Shown: positions 35,812-47,052, numbered from the stretch's first letter. The stretch: DNA of 64,000 nt from Pseudooceanicola sediminis (GCF_003575965.1 NZ_QWJJ01000002.1:124001-188000); one strand, 5' to 3'. Numbers and translations: made by a program. The notes: a model not told the origin generated them from the sequence alone.

Positions 35812-36954
35812 TCAGGCGAAACTGGCCGACAGCCGCTCCGGCGCCAGGTCCGCCAGGTCGAGGCCCGGCACCGCCGGGTGCCTGCCTGCGGGCGCAATGC
35901 GCCCCTCGACCAGGTCCGCCGCGATGCGCGACAGCGCAGGCGCGGTCTGGATGCCCGTTTCGCCCTGCCCGGCCAGCCAGAAGAACCCCTGCGCCCGTGG
36001 GTCGAAACCGCAGACCGGATTGCCATCGGCGGCAAAGGTGCGCAGCCCGGCCCAGACCGCGTCCGGCTGGCCGATCTTCAGATCGAACGCCGCCATCAGG
36101 CGATCCACCCCCTTGGCCACGTCCAGCGGCGCCGGGCGCGCGTCAGAGGGCAGGCAGGGCGTGTCGTCGCCGGGCGTTCCCTTGAACCGGCCGTTTTCGG
36201 ACTTGAGAAAGAAGCACGCATCGATATCCGCAACCATCGGCAGGCCCGCCACGTCGACCCCCGGCGGCGCGGACAGCGATAGCGCGGTGCGCCGTTTCGG
36301 TGTCAGGCTAAGCGGGCTGGCCCCTGCCATCGCACCGACCTGCCCCGCCCAGGCCCCGGCGGCATTGATCACAACCGGCGCCTGATAGGTCCCGGCCTCG
36401 CTGGCGACCTGCCACGCGTTGGTCCTGCGCAGCAGCGTCGTGACCTCTGCGCCACAGACCAGGCGGGCACCGCGGGCCTCCATCCTCGCCTGATGCAGCG
36501 CCATCAACCGCCCGACGTGGATGTCGCGCACCTCGGCCTCCAGGACACCGGCGGCGGCATATCCGGGCCGCAGGATCGGCACCCACAGCCTGACCTCCTC
36601 GCTGTCCAGCCAACGGCAGAGCGGCTTGGGCCCCGCCGTGTCGAAAAAGCGGTGCAGCTGGTCCAGTTGATCAGCGCGGGCGACCCGCACCAATCCGCGG
36701 GGTGCCAGCAGCGGCAGATCCTCGATTTCCCGATAATGGCCCGACAGCTCGGCCAGCGATGCGCGGGTCAGGGCCTGCACCACCTGCGATCCCTGGTTGA
36801 ACTGCATCACCGCCGTTCCGCGGCCCGTCGCATGATAGCCCGGCTGCGGTTCCCGCTCCAGCACCAGCACGCGGGCCCGTTCCGCCAGCGCGCTGGCAGC
36901 CGCCAGGCCACACAGGCCGGCACCGATCACGATGATGTCGTAGGCTTCGGCCAT
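35812..36954 (-). CDS. FAD-dependent oxidoreductase (DAO / glycine oxidase-like family)
   Basis: A 380-residue flavoprotein with an N-terminal FAD-binding Rossmann motif (IIVIGAGLCGLAAASALA), a second FAD contact (TGRGTAVMQFNQ, where DAO members often have GAS), VINAAGAWAGQVG in the middle, and the C-terminal FWLAGQGETGIQTAPALSRIAADL, all of the DAO family. It could oxidise an amino acid or 2-hydroxyglutarate-type substrate; no residue settles it. It converges on echA and is divergent from rpsT. Confidence 0.87.
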   Translation of the reverse strand: MAEAYDIIVIGAGLCGLAAASALAERARVLVLEREPQPGYHATGRGTAVMQFNQGSQVVQALTRASLAELSGHYREIEDLPLLAPRGLVRVARADQLDQLHRFFDTAGPKPLCRWLDSEEVRLWVPILRPGYAAAGVLEAEVRDIHVGRLMALHQARMEARGARLVCGAEVTTLLRRTNAWQVASEAGTYQAPVVINAAGAWAGQVGAMAGASPLSLTPKRRTALSLSAPPGVDVAGLPMVADIDACFFLKSENGRFKGTPGDDTPCLPSDARPAPLDVAKGVDRLMAAFDLKIGQPDAVWAGLRTFAADGNPVCGFDPRAQGFFWLAGQGETGIQTAPALSRIAADLVEGRIAPAGRHPAVPGLDLADLAPERLSASFA

Positions 36955-37351
36955 TGTCCTCTCCGGCGCCCCGTTCCTGCAGGGGGTGTGGCTGACCGGG
37001 AGACTCGTTGCCGCACCGCCCTGTCGGTGCCCGATCGACAGAAAATCTAGCCAAGCGATTCTCGTACGTAAACAAATTGATCTTTCCCATCGGCGGTGCG
37101 ACGCCACCTGTCACAAATTACCGGCCCGAAACCGCCCCGAGTCGCGCATGAGAGTCAGCCGGCCGGCCCCCGGTCCGGCCGGTCGCGGCAAAAACAGGCA
37201 GTTCTGCGTCCCATGGCATACCGCGCCCGTTGCACGTAAAAAGCCACCAGAGGGCAAAGAATGCGCCCACACCTGTTGACTCGGAGGCGACTCGCCTCTA
37301 GAGACCCAGCTTCAAGAATTCACCGAACCCAAAACATGGGACGATACTAAT
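36955..37351. other. 397-base gap between divergent oxidoreductase and rpsT
   Basis: No gene was found. It holds a GC hairpin CCGGCCGG-N8-CCGGCCGG at 37159-37182 and the probable rpsT promoter (37276-37304). The section around 37045-37090 is fairly AT-rich and may hold the oxidoreductase promoter. Confidence 0.6.
37276..37304 (+). promoter_or_regulatory. candidate rpsT promoter with internal palindrome
   Basis: TTGACT (37276-37281), a 17-base spacer and TAGAGA (37299-37304) resemble sigma-70 elements. The spacer holds the palindrome GAGGCGA-C-TCGCCTC (37284-37298), placed where a repressor could block polymerase. Confidence 0.45.
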
Positions 37352-37615
37352 ATGGCCAACTCGCCTCAGTCGAAGAAACGCGCCCGTCAGGCAGATGCAC
37401 GTCTGACCGTGAACAAAGCGCGCCGCTCGCGCATTCGCACCTTCCTTCGCAAGGTTGAAGAAGCGATTGCATCGGGTGACAAATCTGCCGCCGAAACCGC
37501 CCTGCGCACCGCTCAACCCGAGCTGATGCGTGGCGTGACCAAAGGCGTCTACCACAAGAACACCGTGTCCCGGAAAATGTCGCGCCTGTCGTCGCGCGTC
37601 AAAGCGATCGCTTAA
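37352..37615 (+). CDS. rpsT: 30S ribosomal protein S20
   Basis: The 87-residue protein is Lys/Arg-rich and starts [17 protein letters not shown], the typical S20 N terminus, continuing with [19 protein letters not shown]. The second half, [20 protein letters not shown], is the conserved C-terminal helix of S20. It binds 16S rRNA in the small subunit. A strong intrinsic terminator follows after 25 bases. It is monocistronic and upstream of dnaA. Confidence 0.97.
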   Translation: MANSPQSKKRARQADARLTVNKARRSRIRTFLRKVEEAIASGDKSAAETALRTAQPELMRGVTKGVYHKNTVSRKMSRLSSRVKAIA

Positions 37616-37640
37616 TTTTTCCGACCAACTGATCGAAGAA

Positions 37641-37669
37641 AAGGCGCTGCTTCGGCCGCGCCTTTTTTT
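37641..37669 (+). terminator. rpsT intrinsic terminator
   Basis: AAGGCGCTGC, a TTCG loop, and GCCGCGCCTT form a 10-bp stem with one mismatch, immediately followed by a T-tract of seven. It is the clearest rho-independent terminator of the window. Confidence 0.93.
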
Positions 37670-37964
37670 ATGTCTGGGCGCTTGTGCAACAGCTCTGCGA
37701 TTCCTTTCGGCAAGAGTTTGAGTCAAGCACGTTGTGCGGTTGTAAGCGTCCCGTCACAGTTGATACCTTCGAACTTGCGAGTCACTTCGCCTTGGGGGGG
37801 CATCGCGGTTCTACCTGTTCCGCACGCCGATAAGGGCACGATAACTGGGGTTTTCGTGCGCTGCCACTATCGGCAATGTCCAAGCACTGACGACTGGTCA
37901 TGCGTCTTACGGCACGGCATTTTTACGATGCCCGACCCGGATGCAGATCTTTGACCAATTGTAG

Positions 37965-38007
37965 CCGGTCAACCGGCCTGCCGCCTGTTTCGTCTCGGCA
38001 ACGAAAC
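37965..38007. promoter_or_regulatory. two inverted repeats upstream of dnaA
   Basis: CCGGT-CA-ACCGG lies at 37965-37976 and GTTTCGT-N7-ACGAAAC at 37987-38007, about 105-150 bases before dnaA. They are candidate operators for dnaA control. A TTGACC at 37951-37956 may be part of the promoter. Confidence 0.45.
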
Positions 38008-38111
38008 GGATCGGTACGTCTTTGCCTGTCCCAGGGCACAGTGAGACAGTCCCGGCACCGGGCGCGCAAAAGGGCACTGACGTATGCTGCACAGGGGCAA
38101 AAGAGAATAAG

Positions 38112-39548
38112 ATGGCGACGATGAGTTGGGGCGAACTTAAGGACAATCTCCGCAAGAAAGTCGGAGAGCATAACTTCACGAACTGGATTGCACCGCTGGA
38201 GCTGGATTCGCTGAAGGATGGTGTTGCCACCCTCTCCGCGCCCTCCACCTATGCGGGCACCTATGTTCAGCGCAATTTCGGTGACGTGATCCTGGGCGAG
38301 ATGGGCGCGCTGCCCGACAATGTCCGGCGCATCGAATTTTCCGTTGCGCGCCGCAATGCCCCGGCCCCGATGGCCGCCGCCAATGGCCGCGCCGCCACCG
38401 TCAACGACACCGGCGACACCGCTCCGGCCCCGACCCCGGCGCCCGGCGCCGCACCGCGCCGCGCCGGCACCTATGATGCCGACACCCGCTCGATGCAGGA
38501 ACGGATGCTCCAGCCCGCGCCGCTGGATCCCGGCTGCACCTTCGACAGCTTCATCGTCGGCAAGCCGAACGAACTGGCCCATGCCGCCGCGCGCCGCGTC
38601 GCCTCCGGGGCCGAGGTCGAATTCAACCCGCTGTTCCTTTATGGTGGCGTCGGTCTGGGCAAGACCCACCTGATGCACGCCATCGCCTGGGAACTGAAAT
38701 CCAGCAATCCCGACCTGAACGTCGTCTACCTGTCCGCCGAACAGTTCATGTACCGCTTCGTGCAGGCCCTGCGCGACCGCAAGATGATGGATTTCAAATC
38801 CCTGTTCCGCAACGTCGACGTGCTGATGGTCGATGACGTCCAGTTCATCGCCGGCAAGGATTCCACGCAGGAAGAATTCTTTCACACCTTCAACGCCCTG
38901 ATCGAACACAATAAACAGATCATCCTGTCGGGCGACTGCGCCCCGAACGAGATCAAGAACCTGCCGCCGCGCATCTCTTCGCGCCTCAGCTCGGGCCTTG
39001 TCGTCGATCTGCACCCCACCGATTACGAACTGCGCCTCGGCATCCTGCAATCCAAGGTCGACGTCTTTCGCATCAAGCATCCCGGCCTTGTCGTGGCCGA
39101 CGGCGTTCTGGAATTCCTCGCGCATCGCATCTCGACCAACGTGCGTGTGCTTGAGGGCGCGCTGACCCGCCTCTTCGCCTTCGCCTCGCTCGTGGGCCGT
39201 GAAATCACCATGGACCTGACGCAGGATTGCCTGTCCGACGTGCTGCGCTCCTCCGATCGCAAGCTCACGATCGAGGAAATTCAGCGCCGCGTCGCGGAAC
39301 ACTACAACATCCGCCTGTCCGACATGATCGGCCCCAAGCGCGTGCGCAGCTTTGCCCGCCCGCGTCAGGTGGCGATGTACCTGTGCAAGAAACTGACCTC
39401 GCGCAGCCTGCCCGAAATCGGCCGCCGGTTTGGCGGGCGCGACCACACCACCGTCATGCACGGCGTCAAGCGCATAGAAGAGCTGATGTCGCAGGATTCC
39501 CAGATTGCCGACGATCTGGAAATGCTGCGCCGCTCGCTTGAGGCCTGA
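38112..39548 (+). CDS. dnaA: chromosomal replication initiator DnaA
   Basis: DnaA unwinds the replication origin. The 478-residue protein has domain I (MSWGELKDNLRKKVGEHNF), a Pro/Ala linker, the AAA+ Walker A GGVGLGKTH at residues 178-186, Walker B (VDVLMVDDVQFIAG), and the domain IV DNA-binding signature GGRDHTTVMHGVKRIEEL. The start at 38112 (MATMSWGEL) fits domain I; the frame is open upstream. The next gene is not dnaN but a transglutaminase-like protein. Confidence 0.98.
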   Translation: MATMSWGELKDNLRKKVGEHNFTNWIAPLELDSLKDGVATLSAPSTYAGTYVQRNFGDVILGEMGALPDNVRRIEFSVARRNAPAPMAAANGRAATVNDTGDTAPAPTPAPGAAPRRAGTYDADTRSMQERMLQPAPLDPGCTFDSFIVGKPNELAHAAARRVASGAEVEFNPLFLYGGVGLGKTHLMHAIAWELKSSNPDLNVVYLSAEQFMYRFVQALRDRKMMDFKSLFRNVDVLMVDDVQFIAGKDSTQEEFFHTFNALIEHNKQIILSGDCAPNEIKNLPPRISSRLSSGLVVDLHPTDYELRLGILQSKVDVFRIKHPGLVVADGVLEFLAHRISTNVRVLEGALTRLFAFASLVGREITMDLTQDCLSDVLRSSDRKLTIEEIQRRVAEHYNIRLSDMIGPKRVRSFARPRQVAMYLCKKLTSRSLPEIGRRFGGRDHTTVMHGVKRIEELMSQDSQIADDLEMLRRSLEA

Positions 39549-39585
39549 TCGGCCCCCGCAGCCGCGACATACCCCCGTTTTCCCG

Positions 39586-39616
39586 CAAACCCGGCGCCGC
39601 CCCAGCGTCGGGTTTG
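39586..39616 (+). terminator. 12-bp hairpin downstream of dnaA
   Basis: CAAACCCGGCGC, a seven-base loop, GCGTCGGGTTTG. The 3' arm is followed by CCTTTG rather than a clean T-tract. It starts 38 bases past the dnaA stop and probably ends or attenuates dnaA transcription. Confidence 0.6.
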
Positions 39617-39721
39617 CCTTTGCCCGTGCTTCGCCTTACCTCACCCGGACAGGGCCGCCCGCATGGCCCGACTGCGCCGCGCCTTTCCCTGCCCTCTCCC
39701 GCCGACAGGACCATTCTGCAC

Positions 39722-40504
39722 ATGCGCCTCAATATCGACGTCACAATGGAATATCAGCTCGAGGATCCGATGGTCTTTCTGACGATCGAGGCCGCCGACA
39801 CCGATGGCCAGATCGTGATTGATCAACAGCTCGACGTTCAGAACGCCACCCTGTCGTGGGTCGACGGAGAAGAGGGGCTGGGCCAGCGCGTCTGGGCGCG
39901 GGTCGGGGGCGAGGTGATGCGCCTGCACTATCGCGCGCTGGTCGATGTCACCCGCAGCGACATCCCGCTTGCGGGCTTGCAGGCCGCCGCCCGTGAAACC
40001 CTGCCCGGCAGCGTCATCACCTTTCTGCGCCCGTCGCGGTTCTGCCAGTCCGACCTGTTCACCTCCTTCGTGGATCGCCAGTTCGGCTATCTTGACGGCG
40101 GCGACAAGATTGCCGCCATTCGCGATTGGGTTGCGGATGAAATGACCTACGTGCCCGGCAGTTCGCACGCCGGCACCACCGTGCTCGATACCTTCGCCGC
40201 GCGCGAAGGCGTCTGCCGTGATTATGCCCATATGGTCTGCGCGCTGGCCCGCGCCGCCGACATTCCCGCCCGCTATGCCGCCGTCTATGGCCTCGGCGTG
40301 ACGCCACCGGATTTTCACGCGGTGGCGCAGGTCTGGCTCGACGGGGCGTGGCACCTGGTCGATTCGACCCGCATGTGCACCCCAGAAGACCTGGTGGTGA
40401 TCGCCGTGGGCCGCGATGCCTGCGACATCGCCTTCATGGAAACCGGTGCCTTTGCCAACATGGTCGCACAGGATGTTTCGGTCATCGCCGTGCCCGAGGG
40501 CTGA
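39722..40504 (+). CDS. transglutaminase-like family protein
   Basis: A 260-residue protein with the transglutaminase-core triad: Cys in AREGVCRDYAHM, His in PPDFHAVAQVWL and Asp in HLVDSTRM. This is the fold of bacterial cysteine peptidases and amidases. The N terminus (about 1-75) is the beta-rich domain normally paired with it (bacterial transglutaminase-like N-terminal region). The ATG 39722 (MRLNIDVT) is chosen because the family begins with this strand. Activity and substrate are unknown. It lies between dnaA and dnaN and may be a separate unit. Confidence 0.85.
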   Translation: MRLNIDVTMEYQLEDPMVFLTIEAADTDGQIVIDQQLDVQNATLSWVDGEEGLGQRVWARVGGEVMRLHYRALVDVTRSDIPLAGLQAAARETLPGSVITFLRPSRFCQSDLFTSFVDRQFGYLDGGDKIAAIRDWVADEMTYVPGSSHAGTTVLDTFAAREGVCRDYAHMVCALARAADIPARYAAVYGLGVTPPDFHAVAQVWLDGAWHLVDSTRMCTPEDLVVIAVGRDACDIAFMETGAFANMVAQDVSVIAVPEG

Positions 40505-40522
40505 GCGAACCGCGATCGCGCC

Positions 40523-40554
40523 CACCCCTCTCTGGCCTCACCCCTCTCTGGCCT
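40523..40554. repeat. 16-bp tandem duplication
   Basis: CACCCCTCTCTGGCCT occurs twice in direct succession, followed by a partial third unit ending in CTCTGGCCT (to 40567). It begins 18 bases after the transglutaminase-like gene. Confidence 0.85.
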
Positions 40555-41022
40555 GACGCTCTGGCCTTTCCTCTGCATGGCGCTCTCCGCCTGCGTCCGC
40601 CGCGTGGCGAAAGGCCGCCGCCTTTCCCTGCCCGGCCGGATCGGCGATTCGCGGCGCGGACGGGGCATTAACGATTGTGCGGCACCTGTTTTTGCACCGC
40701 CCGGTTACCGTTCGAATACCGACGCAAGCACCGACGTGCCGTTTCCGCGGTTTCCCCAGTTAACCGACGCAACCCAGGCGATTCGGCCATTGGCGCCACT
40801 GAAACGGTACCGACACGGTGGTGCGGTGCAGCAGAGGGCCGTTAACCTGCGCAGATGTCACCCGCCGCCGCCCCGCCCCCCCATCAGCGCCCCGCATCAG
40901 CGCCCTGGCGCCGGTCGGTTCGGCGTGCATCGGCAGGGGATTTGCCCGCCATGGGGCGCGGCTGTTGTTTTATGGCCGCGCCTTGATGACACCTGCTGGT
41001 GCAAAGCGGCAAAATGCGCAAA

Positions 41023-41052
41023 TACCCGTTGTGCTGACTGTAGAAACGGGTA
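41023..41052. promoter_or_regulatory. 8-bp inverted repeat before dnaN
   Basis: TACCCGTT, 14 bases, AACGGGTA, followed by GCTTTTC. It ends 61 bases before the dnaN start. It could be a terminator of upstream transcription, a leader hairpin or an operator. Confidence 0.5.
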
Positions 41053-41113
41053 GCTTTTCGGTCCCGGCAGCAGTGCGCCCGGCGGGACCACGACAGGGAC
41101 AGGGAAAAAAGCC

Positions 41114-42232
41114 ATGAAACTCAGCATCGAACGCGCGGCTCTGCTCAAGGCGGTGTCGCAGGCCCAATCGGTTGTCGAGCGGCGCAATACGATTCCGATC
41201 CTCGCCAACGTGCTGATCGAGGCGACGGGCAACGACGTGATGTTCCGCGCCACCGATCTGGATATCGAGGTCGTGGACAAGGCCCCGGCCATGGTCGAAC
41301 GCGCCGGAGCCACCACGGTTTCCGCCGTAACCCTGCATGAAATCGTCAGAAAATTGCCCGACGGCGCGATGGTCACCCTGTCGGATGACGGCACTGCCGG
41401 GCGCCTGATGGTGCAGGCGGGGCGGTCGAACTTCAACCTCGCGACGCTGCCGAAAGAGGATTTTCCGGTGATGGCCTCGTCGGAATACAGCTCCAATTTC
41501 AGCGCCCCGGCGCCGGTGCTGCGCCGGCTGTTCGACAAGTCCAAGTTCGCCATCTCGACCGAGGAAACCCGCTATTACCTGAACGGCGTCTACATGCACG
41601 TGGCCGATGGCGACGAAGGGCGCGCGCTGCGCTGCGTGGCCACCGACGGTCACCGCCTGGCCCGTATCGACGCGCCGCTGCCCGAAGGCGCCGAGGCCAT
41701 GCCCGGCGTCATCGTGCCGCGCAAGACCGTGGGCGAGCTGCGCAAGCTGCTGGATGACGACGACATGGAGATCGCCGTGTCGGTGTCGGAAACCAAGGTG
41801 CGATTCGCCACGCCGCAGATCACCCTGACCTCCAAGGTCATCGACGGGACGTTTCCGGATTATTCACGGGTCATCCCGCAGAATAACACCCGCCGTCTGG
41901 AAGTGGACGCGGCCGAGTTTGCCAAGGCCGTCGATCGCGTCGCCACCGTCAGTTCCGAACGCTCCCGCGCCGTCAAGCTGAGCCTGGACGAGGATCGCCT
42001 GATCCTGTCCGTCAACGCCCCCGACAGCGGCGCGGCGGACGAGGAGCTTGCCGTCGCCTATTCTGACGAGCATCTGGAAATTGGCTTCAATGCCAAGTAC
42101 TTGCTGGAAATCGCCAGCCAGGTGGATCGCGAGAACGCGGTGTTCATGTTCAACTCATCGGGGGATCCGACGCTGATGCGCGAAGGCAATGACCTGAGCG
42201 CGGTCTACGTCGTGATGCCGATGCGCGTGTAA
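41114..42232 (+). CDS. dnaN: DNA polymerase III beta subunit (sliding clamp)
   Basis: The clamp tethers polymerase III to DNA. The 372-residue protein has the three-domain clamp layout, starting MKLSIERAALLKAVSQAQSV and continuing with RNTIPILANVLIEA, RYYLNGVYMHV, ATDGHRLAR, VIPRKTVGEL-like (IVPRKTVGEL), and the C-terminal VVMPMRV, the conserved MPMR(L/V) end. The length is normal. Confidence 0.98.
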   Translation: MKLSIERAALLKAVSQAQSVVERRNTIPILANVLIEATGNDVMFRATDLDIEVVDKAPAMVERAGATTVSAVTLHEIVRKLPDGAMVTLSDDGTAGRLMVQAGRSNFNLATLPKEDFPVMASSEYSSNFSAPAPVLRRLFDKSKFAISTEETRYYLNGVYMHVADGDEGRALRCVATDGHRLARIDAPLPEGAEAMPGVIVPRKTVGELRKLLDDDDMEIAVSVSETKVRFATPQITLTSKVIDGTFPDYSRVIPQNNTRRLEVDAAEFAKAVDRVATVSSERSRAVKLSLDEDRLILSVNAPDSGAADEELAVAYSDEHLEIGFNAKYLLEIASQVDRENAVFMFNSSGDPTLMREGNDLSAVYVVMPMRV

Positions 42233-42235
42233 TAT

Positions 42236-42284
42236 CGCCCGTTCCGGGCGATGCCTCCGGCGGGGATATTTTCAACAGGGAAAC
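42236..42284 (+). repeat. GC hairpin + GGGATATTT interspersed element, copy 2
   Basis: CGCCC-N5-GGGCG (42236-42250) and a CCTCCGGCGG segment precede GGGATATTT, T, CAACAGGGAAAC (42263-42284). The 3' part matches copy 1 (34001-34022) at 21 of 22 positions. It directly precedes the recF ribosome binding site. Confidence 0.7.
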
Positions 42285-42300
42285 GGGAAGGAGTCCGGGT

Positions 42301-43416
42301 TTGGCGGAGCTGTGTCTGACCCGGCTGGAGCTGTCGCATTTCCGGTCGTGGAAGCGCGGCACGATCCGCGTCGATGCCCGTCCCGTGGCGATCTGGGGGC
42401 CGAACGGCGCCGGCAAGACCAATATTCTTGAAGCGGTTTCAATGTTTTCGCCCGGACGCGGGCTGCGCCGCGCCGCGGCCGAGGAGATGGTGCGCCGCCC
42501 AGAGGGACTGGGCTGGAAGCTGAGCGGTGTGCTGCGGTCGCTTCACCAGATGCACGAGGTCGAGATGCTGGCCGAGGCGGGACAGTCGCGCACCCTGCGC
42601 ATCGATGACAAGGCAGCGCCGCAGGTCGCGCTTGGCCGGATCGCGCGGGTGCTGTGGCTGGTGCCCAGCATGGACCGCCTCTGGACCGAGGCGGCCGAGG
42701 GGCGGCGGCGGTTCCTGGATCGCATGGTGCTGAGTTTCGTGCCCGGTCATGCCGATGCGACGCTGGCTTATGACAAGGCCATGCGCGAGCGGAACCGCCT
42801 GCTGAAAGACATGGTGCGGGACGAGCCGTGGTACCTGGCCCTGGAACGGCAGATGGCCGAAACGGGGACGCAGATACGGCTCAACCGGTTGAAAGCGCTG
42901 CAATTGATTGCCGAGGCGACGGAGGAGGCCGAGACGGCGTTTCCCGCGCCGCAACTGTCGCTGACCCACCCCGAGGGCGAGTTGCCGGCGACCGAAGCCG
43001 ATCTGCTGGTCGCATTTCAGGAGAGCCGGCGGCGCGACATGGCCGCCGGGCGTACCCTGATCGGGCCGCACCGCGTCGACCTGGAGGCGTTCTGGACCAC
43101 CAAGGGGATCGCGGCCCGCGATGCCTCGACCGGAGAGCAGAAGGCCTTGCTGGTGTCGCTGATCCTGGCCAATGCGCGCGGCCTGGCCCGCGATTTCGGT
43201 GCGCCGCCCATCCTGCTGCTGGACGAGGTTGCCGCCCACCTTGACGCAGGCCGTCGTGCCGCGCTTTATGACGAAATCTCGGCCCTTGGCGCGCAGGCCT
43301 GGATGACCGGCACCGGGCCGGAGCTGTTCAGTGAACTGGGCGATCGGGCGCAGTACCTCGACGTTACCGAACAGGGCGGCGAAAGCCGTGCCGAGCAGAA
43401 GGACACCGCCACATGA
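42301..43416 (+). CDS. recF: DNA replication/repair protein RecF
   Basis: RecF is an SMC-like ATPase that helps load RecA at gaps. The 371-residue protein has LTRLELSHFRSW, the Walker A motif GPNGAGKTN (from residue 33), the Walker B-like LLLDEVAAHLDAGRRAALYDEI and the signature STGEQKALLVSLIL. The start is a TTG at 42301; GGAAGGAG eight bases upstream and the family N-terminal pattern support it. It follows dnaN and overlaps the next gene by four bases. Confidence 0.96.
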   Translation: MAELCLTRLELSHFRSWKRGTIRVDARPVAIWGPNGAGKTNILEAVSMFSPGRGLRRAAAEEMVRRPEGLGWKLSGVLRSLHQMHEVEMLAEAGQSRTLRIDDKAAPQVALGRIARVLWLVPSMDRLWTEAAEGRRRFLDRMVLSFVPGHADATLAYDKAMRERNRLLKDMVRDEPWYLALERQMAETGTQIRLNRLKALQLIAEATEEAETAFPAPQLSLTHPEGELPATEADLLVAFQESRRRDMAAGRTLIGPHRVDLEAFWTTKGIAARDASTGEQKALLVSLILANARGLARDFGAPPILLLDEVAAHLDAGRRAALYDEISALGAQAWMTGTGPELFSELGDRAQYLDVTEQGGESRAEQKDTAT

Positions 43417-43841
43417 CCCCGCAACGCGTTACGCTGATCACCCTGGGCGTCGCCGATCTGTCGGTCGCCCGGGCCTTTTACGCCGCGCTTGGCTGGACCG
43501 TCACGGCAGAGCAACCCGGCGTTGCCTTCTACCAGATGGACGGCATGGGGCTGGGTCTGTTCGGGTTGGAAGATCTGGCCAAGGATCAGGGGCGCGCAGG
43601 TGCCGCGTTGGGAACCGGCGCGATCACCCTGGCCCAGAACATGGCCGACCGCGCCGCTGTCGATGCCGCCTGGGACAGGGCGATGCAGGCCGGGGCGGTT
43701 GCCCTGAAAGCCCCCGAAGAGGTCTTTTGGGGCGGGTATTCAGGGTATTACGCCGACCCTGACGGCCACGTCTGGGAACTGGCGCACAACCCGTTCTGGC
43801 CGCTGGACGACGCCGGCCGCCTGACCATCCCCAAGACCTGA
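43413..43841 (+). CDS. VOC-family (glyoxalase/bleomycin-resistance fold) protein
   Basis: A 142-residue protein with the VOC fold: it begins QRVTLITLGVADLSVARAFYAALGW and ends with GGYSGYYADPDGHVWELAHNPFW, the paired beta-alpha-beta repeats of this superfamily. Metal-site residues include the Glu in VWELAHNP, but the first His position is not clear. The role could be a lyase, isomerase or binding protein. It is translationally coupled to recF through a four-base overlap, so it is probably co-transcribed. Confidence 0.8.
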   Translation: MTPQRVTLITLGVADLSVARAFYAALGWTVTAEQPGVAFYQMDGMGLGLFGLEDLAKDQGRAGAALGTGAITLAQNMADRAAVDAAWDRAMQAGAVALKAPEEVFWGGYSGYYADPDGHVWELAHNPFWPLDDAGRLTIPKT

Positions 43842-43851
43842 GAGCCCCCGG

Positions 43852-44472
43852 ATGACAGTCTCACTTGCGGAACTGGCGCTGTATGCCGGGGCGATGTTCA
43901 TCATGGTCCTGACCCCTGGCCCGGTCTGGCTGGCCCTGGCCGCGCGCACCCTGTCCGGCGGGTTCGGCGCCGCCTGGCCATTGGCCCTGGGGGTGGTGAT
44001 CGGGGACGGTCTCTGGCCGCTTCTGGCGATCCTCGGGGTGTCCTGGGTGGTGGGGCAGATTGAGGGGTTCATGCTGGTGCTGCGCCTTGTCGGGGCCGTG
44101 ATGTTCCTGTTCATGGGGCTGGCCCTGCTGCGCAAACCCGACCGCGGCATCACCAGCGACGGGCGCCTGACCCGCCCCGGCAGGCTGGCGGGGTTCCTGG
44201 CCGGGCTGGCCGCGATCGCGGGCAACCCCAAGGCCATCCTGTTCTACATGGGTATCCTGCCCGGCTTCTTCGACCTGACGCGTGTCACCGGTTGGGATAT
44301 CGCCGCGGTTGTCGGTATTTCGATGGGCGTTCCGCTGGTCGGCAACCTGCTGCTGGCCGGGCTGGTCAGCCGGGTGCGGCGGCTGTTGACCTCGGGCAGC
44401 GCGATGCGCCGGACGAACATCTTTGCCGGGTGTCTGATGGTCTGTATCGGCCTGGTCATTCCCTTTGCCTGA
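43852..44472 (+). CDS. LysE-family amino-acid exporter
   Basis: A 206-residue inner-membrane protein with about six TM segments. The family signature is present: MFIMVLTPGPVWLALAARTL (the TPGP motif), GVVIGDGLWPLLAILGV, VLRLVGAVMFLFMGLALLR, and AGLAAIAGNPKAILFYMGILPGF (the GNPK motif). It probably exports an amino acid or derivative; the substrate is unknown. It lies ten bases after the VOC gene, so recF-VOC-lysE is one transcription unit ahead of gyrB. Confidence 0.9.
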   Translation: MTVSLAELALYAGAMFIMVLTPGPVWLALAARTLSGGFGAAWPLALGVVIGDGLWPLLAILGVSWVVGQIEGFMLVLRLVGAVMFLFMGLALLRKPDRGITSDGRLTRPGRLAGFLAGLAAIAGNPKAILFYMGILPGFFDLTRVTGWDIAAVVGISMGVPLVGNLLLAGLVSRVRRLLTSGSAMRRTNIFAGCLMVCIGLVIPFA

Positions 44473-44506
44473 CGGCGCTGCCACGGTCGCCCGGGCACCG
44501 AAATGA

Positions 44507-47041
<2,535 letters not shown>

Positions 47042-47052
47042 TCCGACAATGG

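Larger units (their letters stand above)
37616..38111. other. 496-base gap between rpsT and dnaA
   Basis: The first 55 bases hold the rpsT terminator. The remainder is the dnaA upstream region and contains two inverted repeats (37965-37976 and 37987-38007). No TTATCCACA-type DnaA box cluster was found on either strand, so there is no evidence that it is the replication origin. Confidence 0.6.
40505..41113. other. 609-base gap upstream of dnaN
   Basis: No credible gene was found. It holds two perfect copies of the 16-base unit CACCCCTCTCTGGCCT in tandem (40523-40554) and a partial third unit. There are many short GC-rich stretches and an 8-bp inverted repeat (41023-41052). No cluster of DnaA boxes was visible. 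Confidence 0.55.

Noticed and set aside
37670-38111. Replication origin next to dnaA
   Set aside because: No DnaA-box cluster or AT-rich unwinding stretch was seen on either strand; in many alphaproteobacteria the origin is not beside dnaA.
40577-41053. Possible small gene upstream of dnaN
   Set aside because: The translation is Pro/Arg/Cys-rich without a ribosome binding site or plausible fold.
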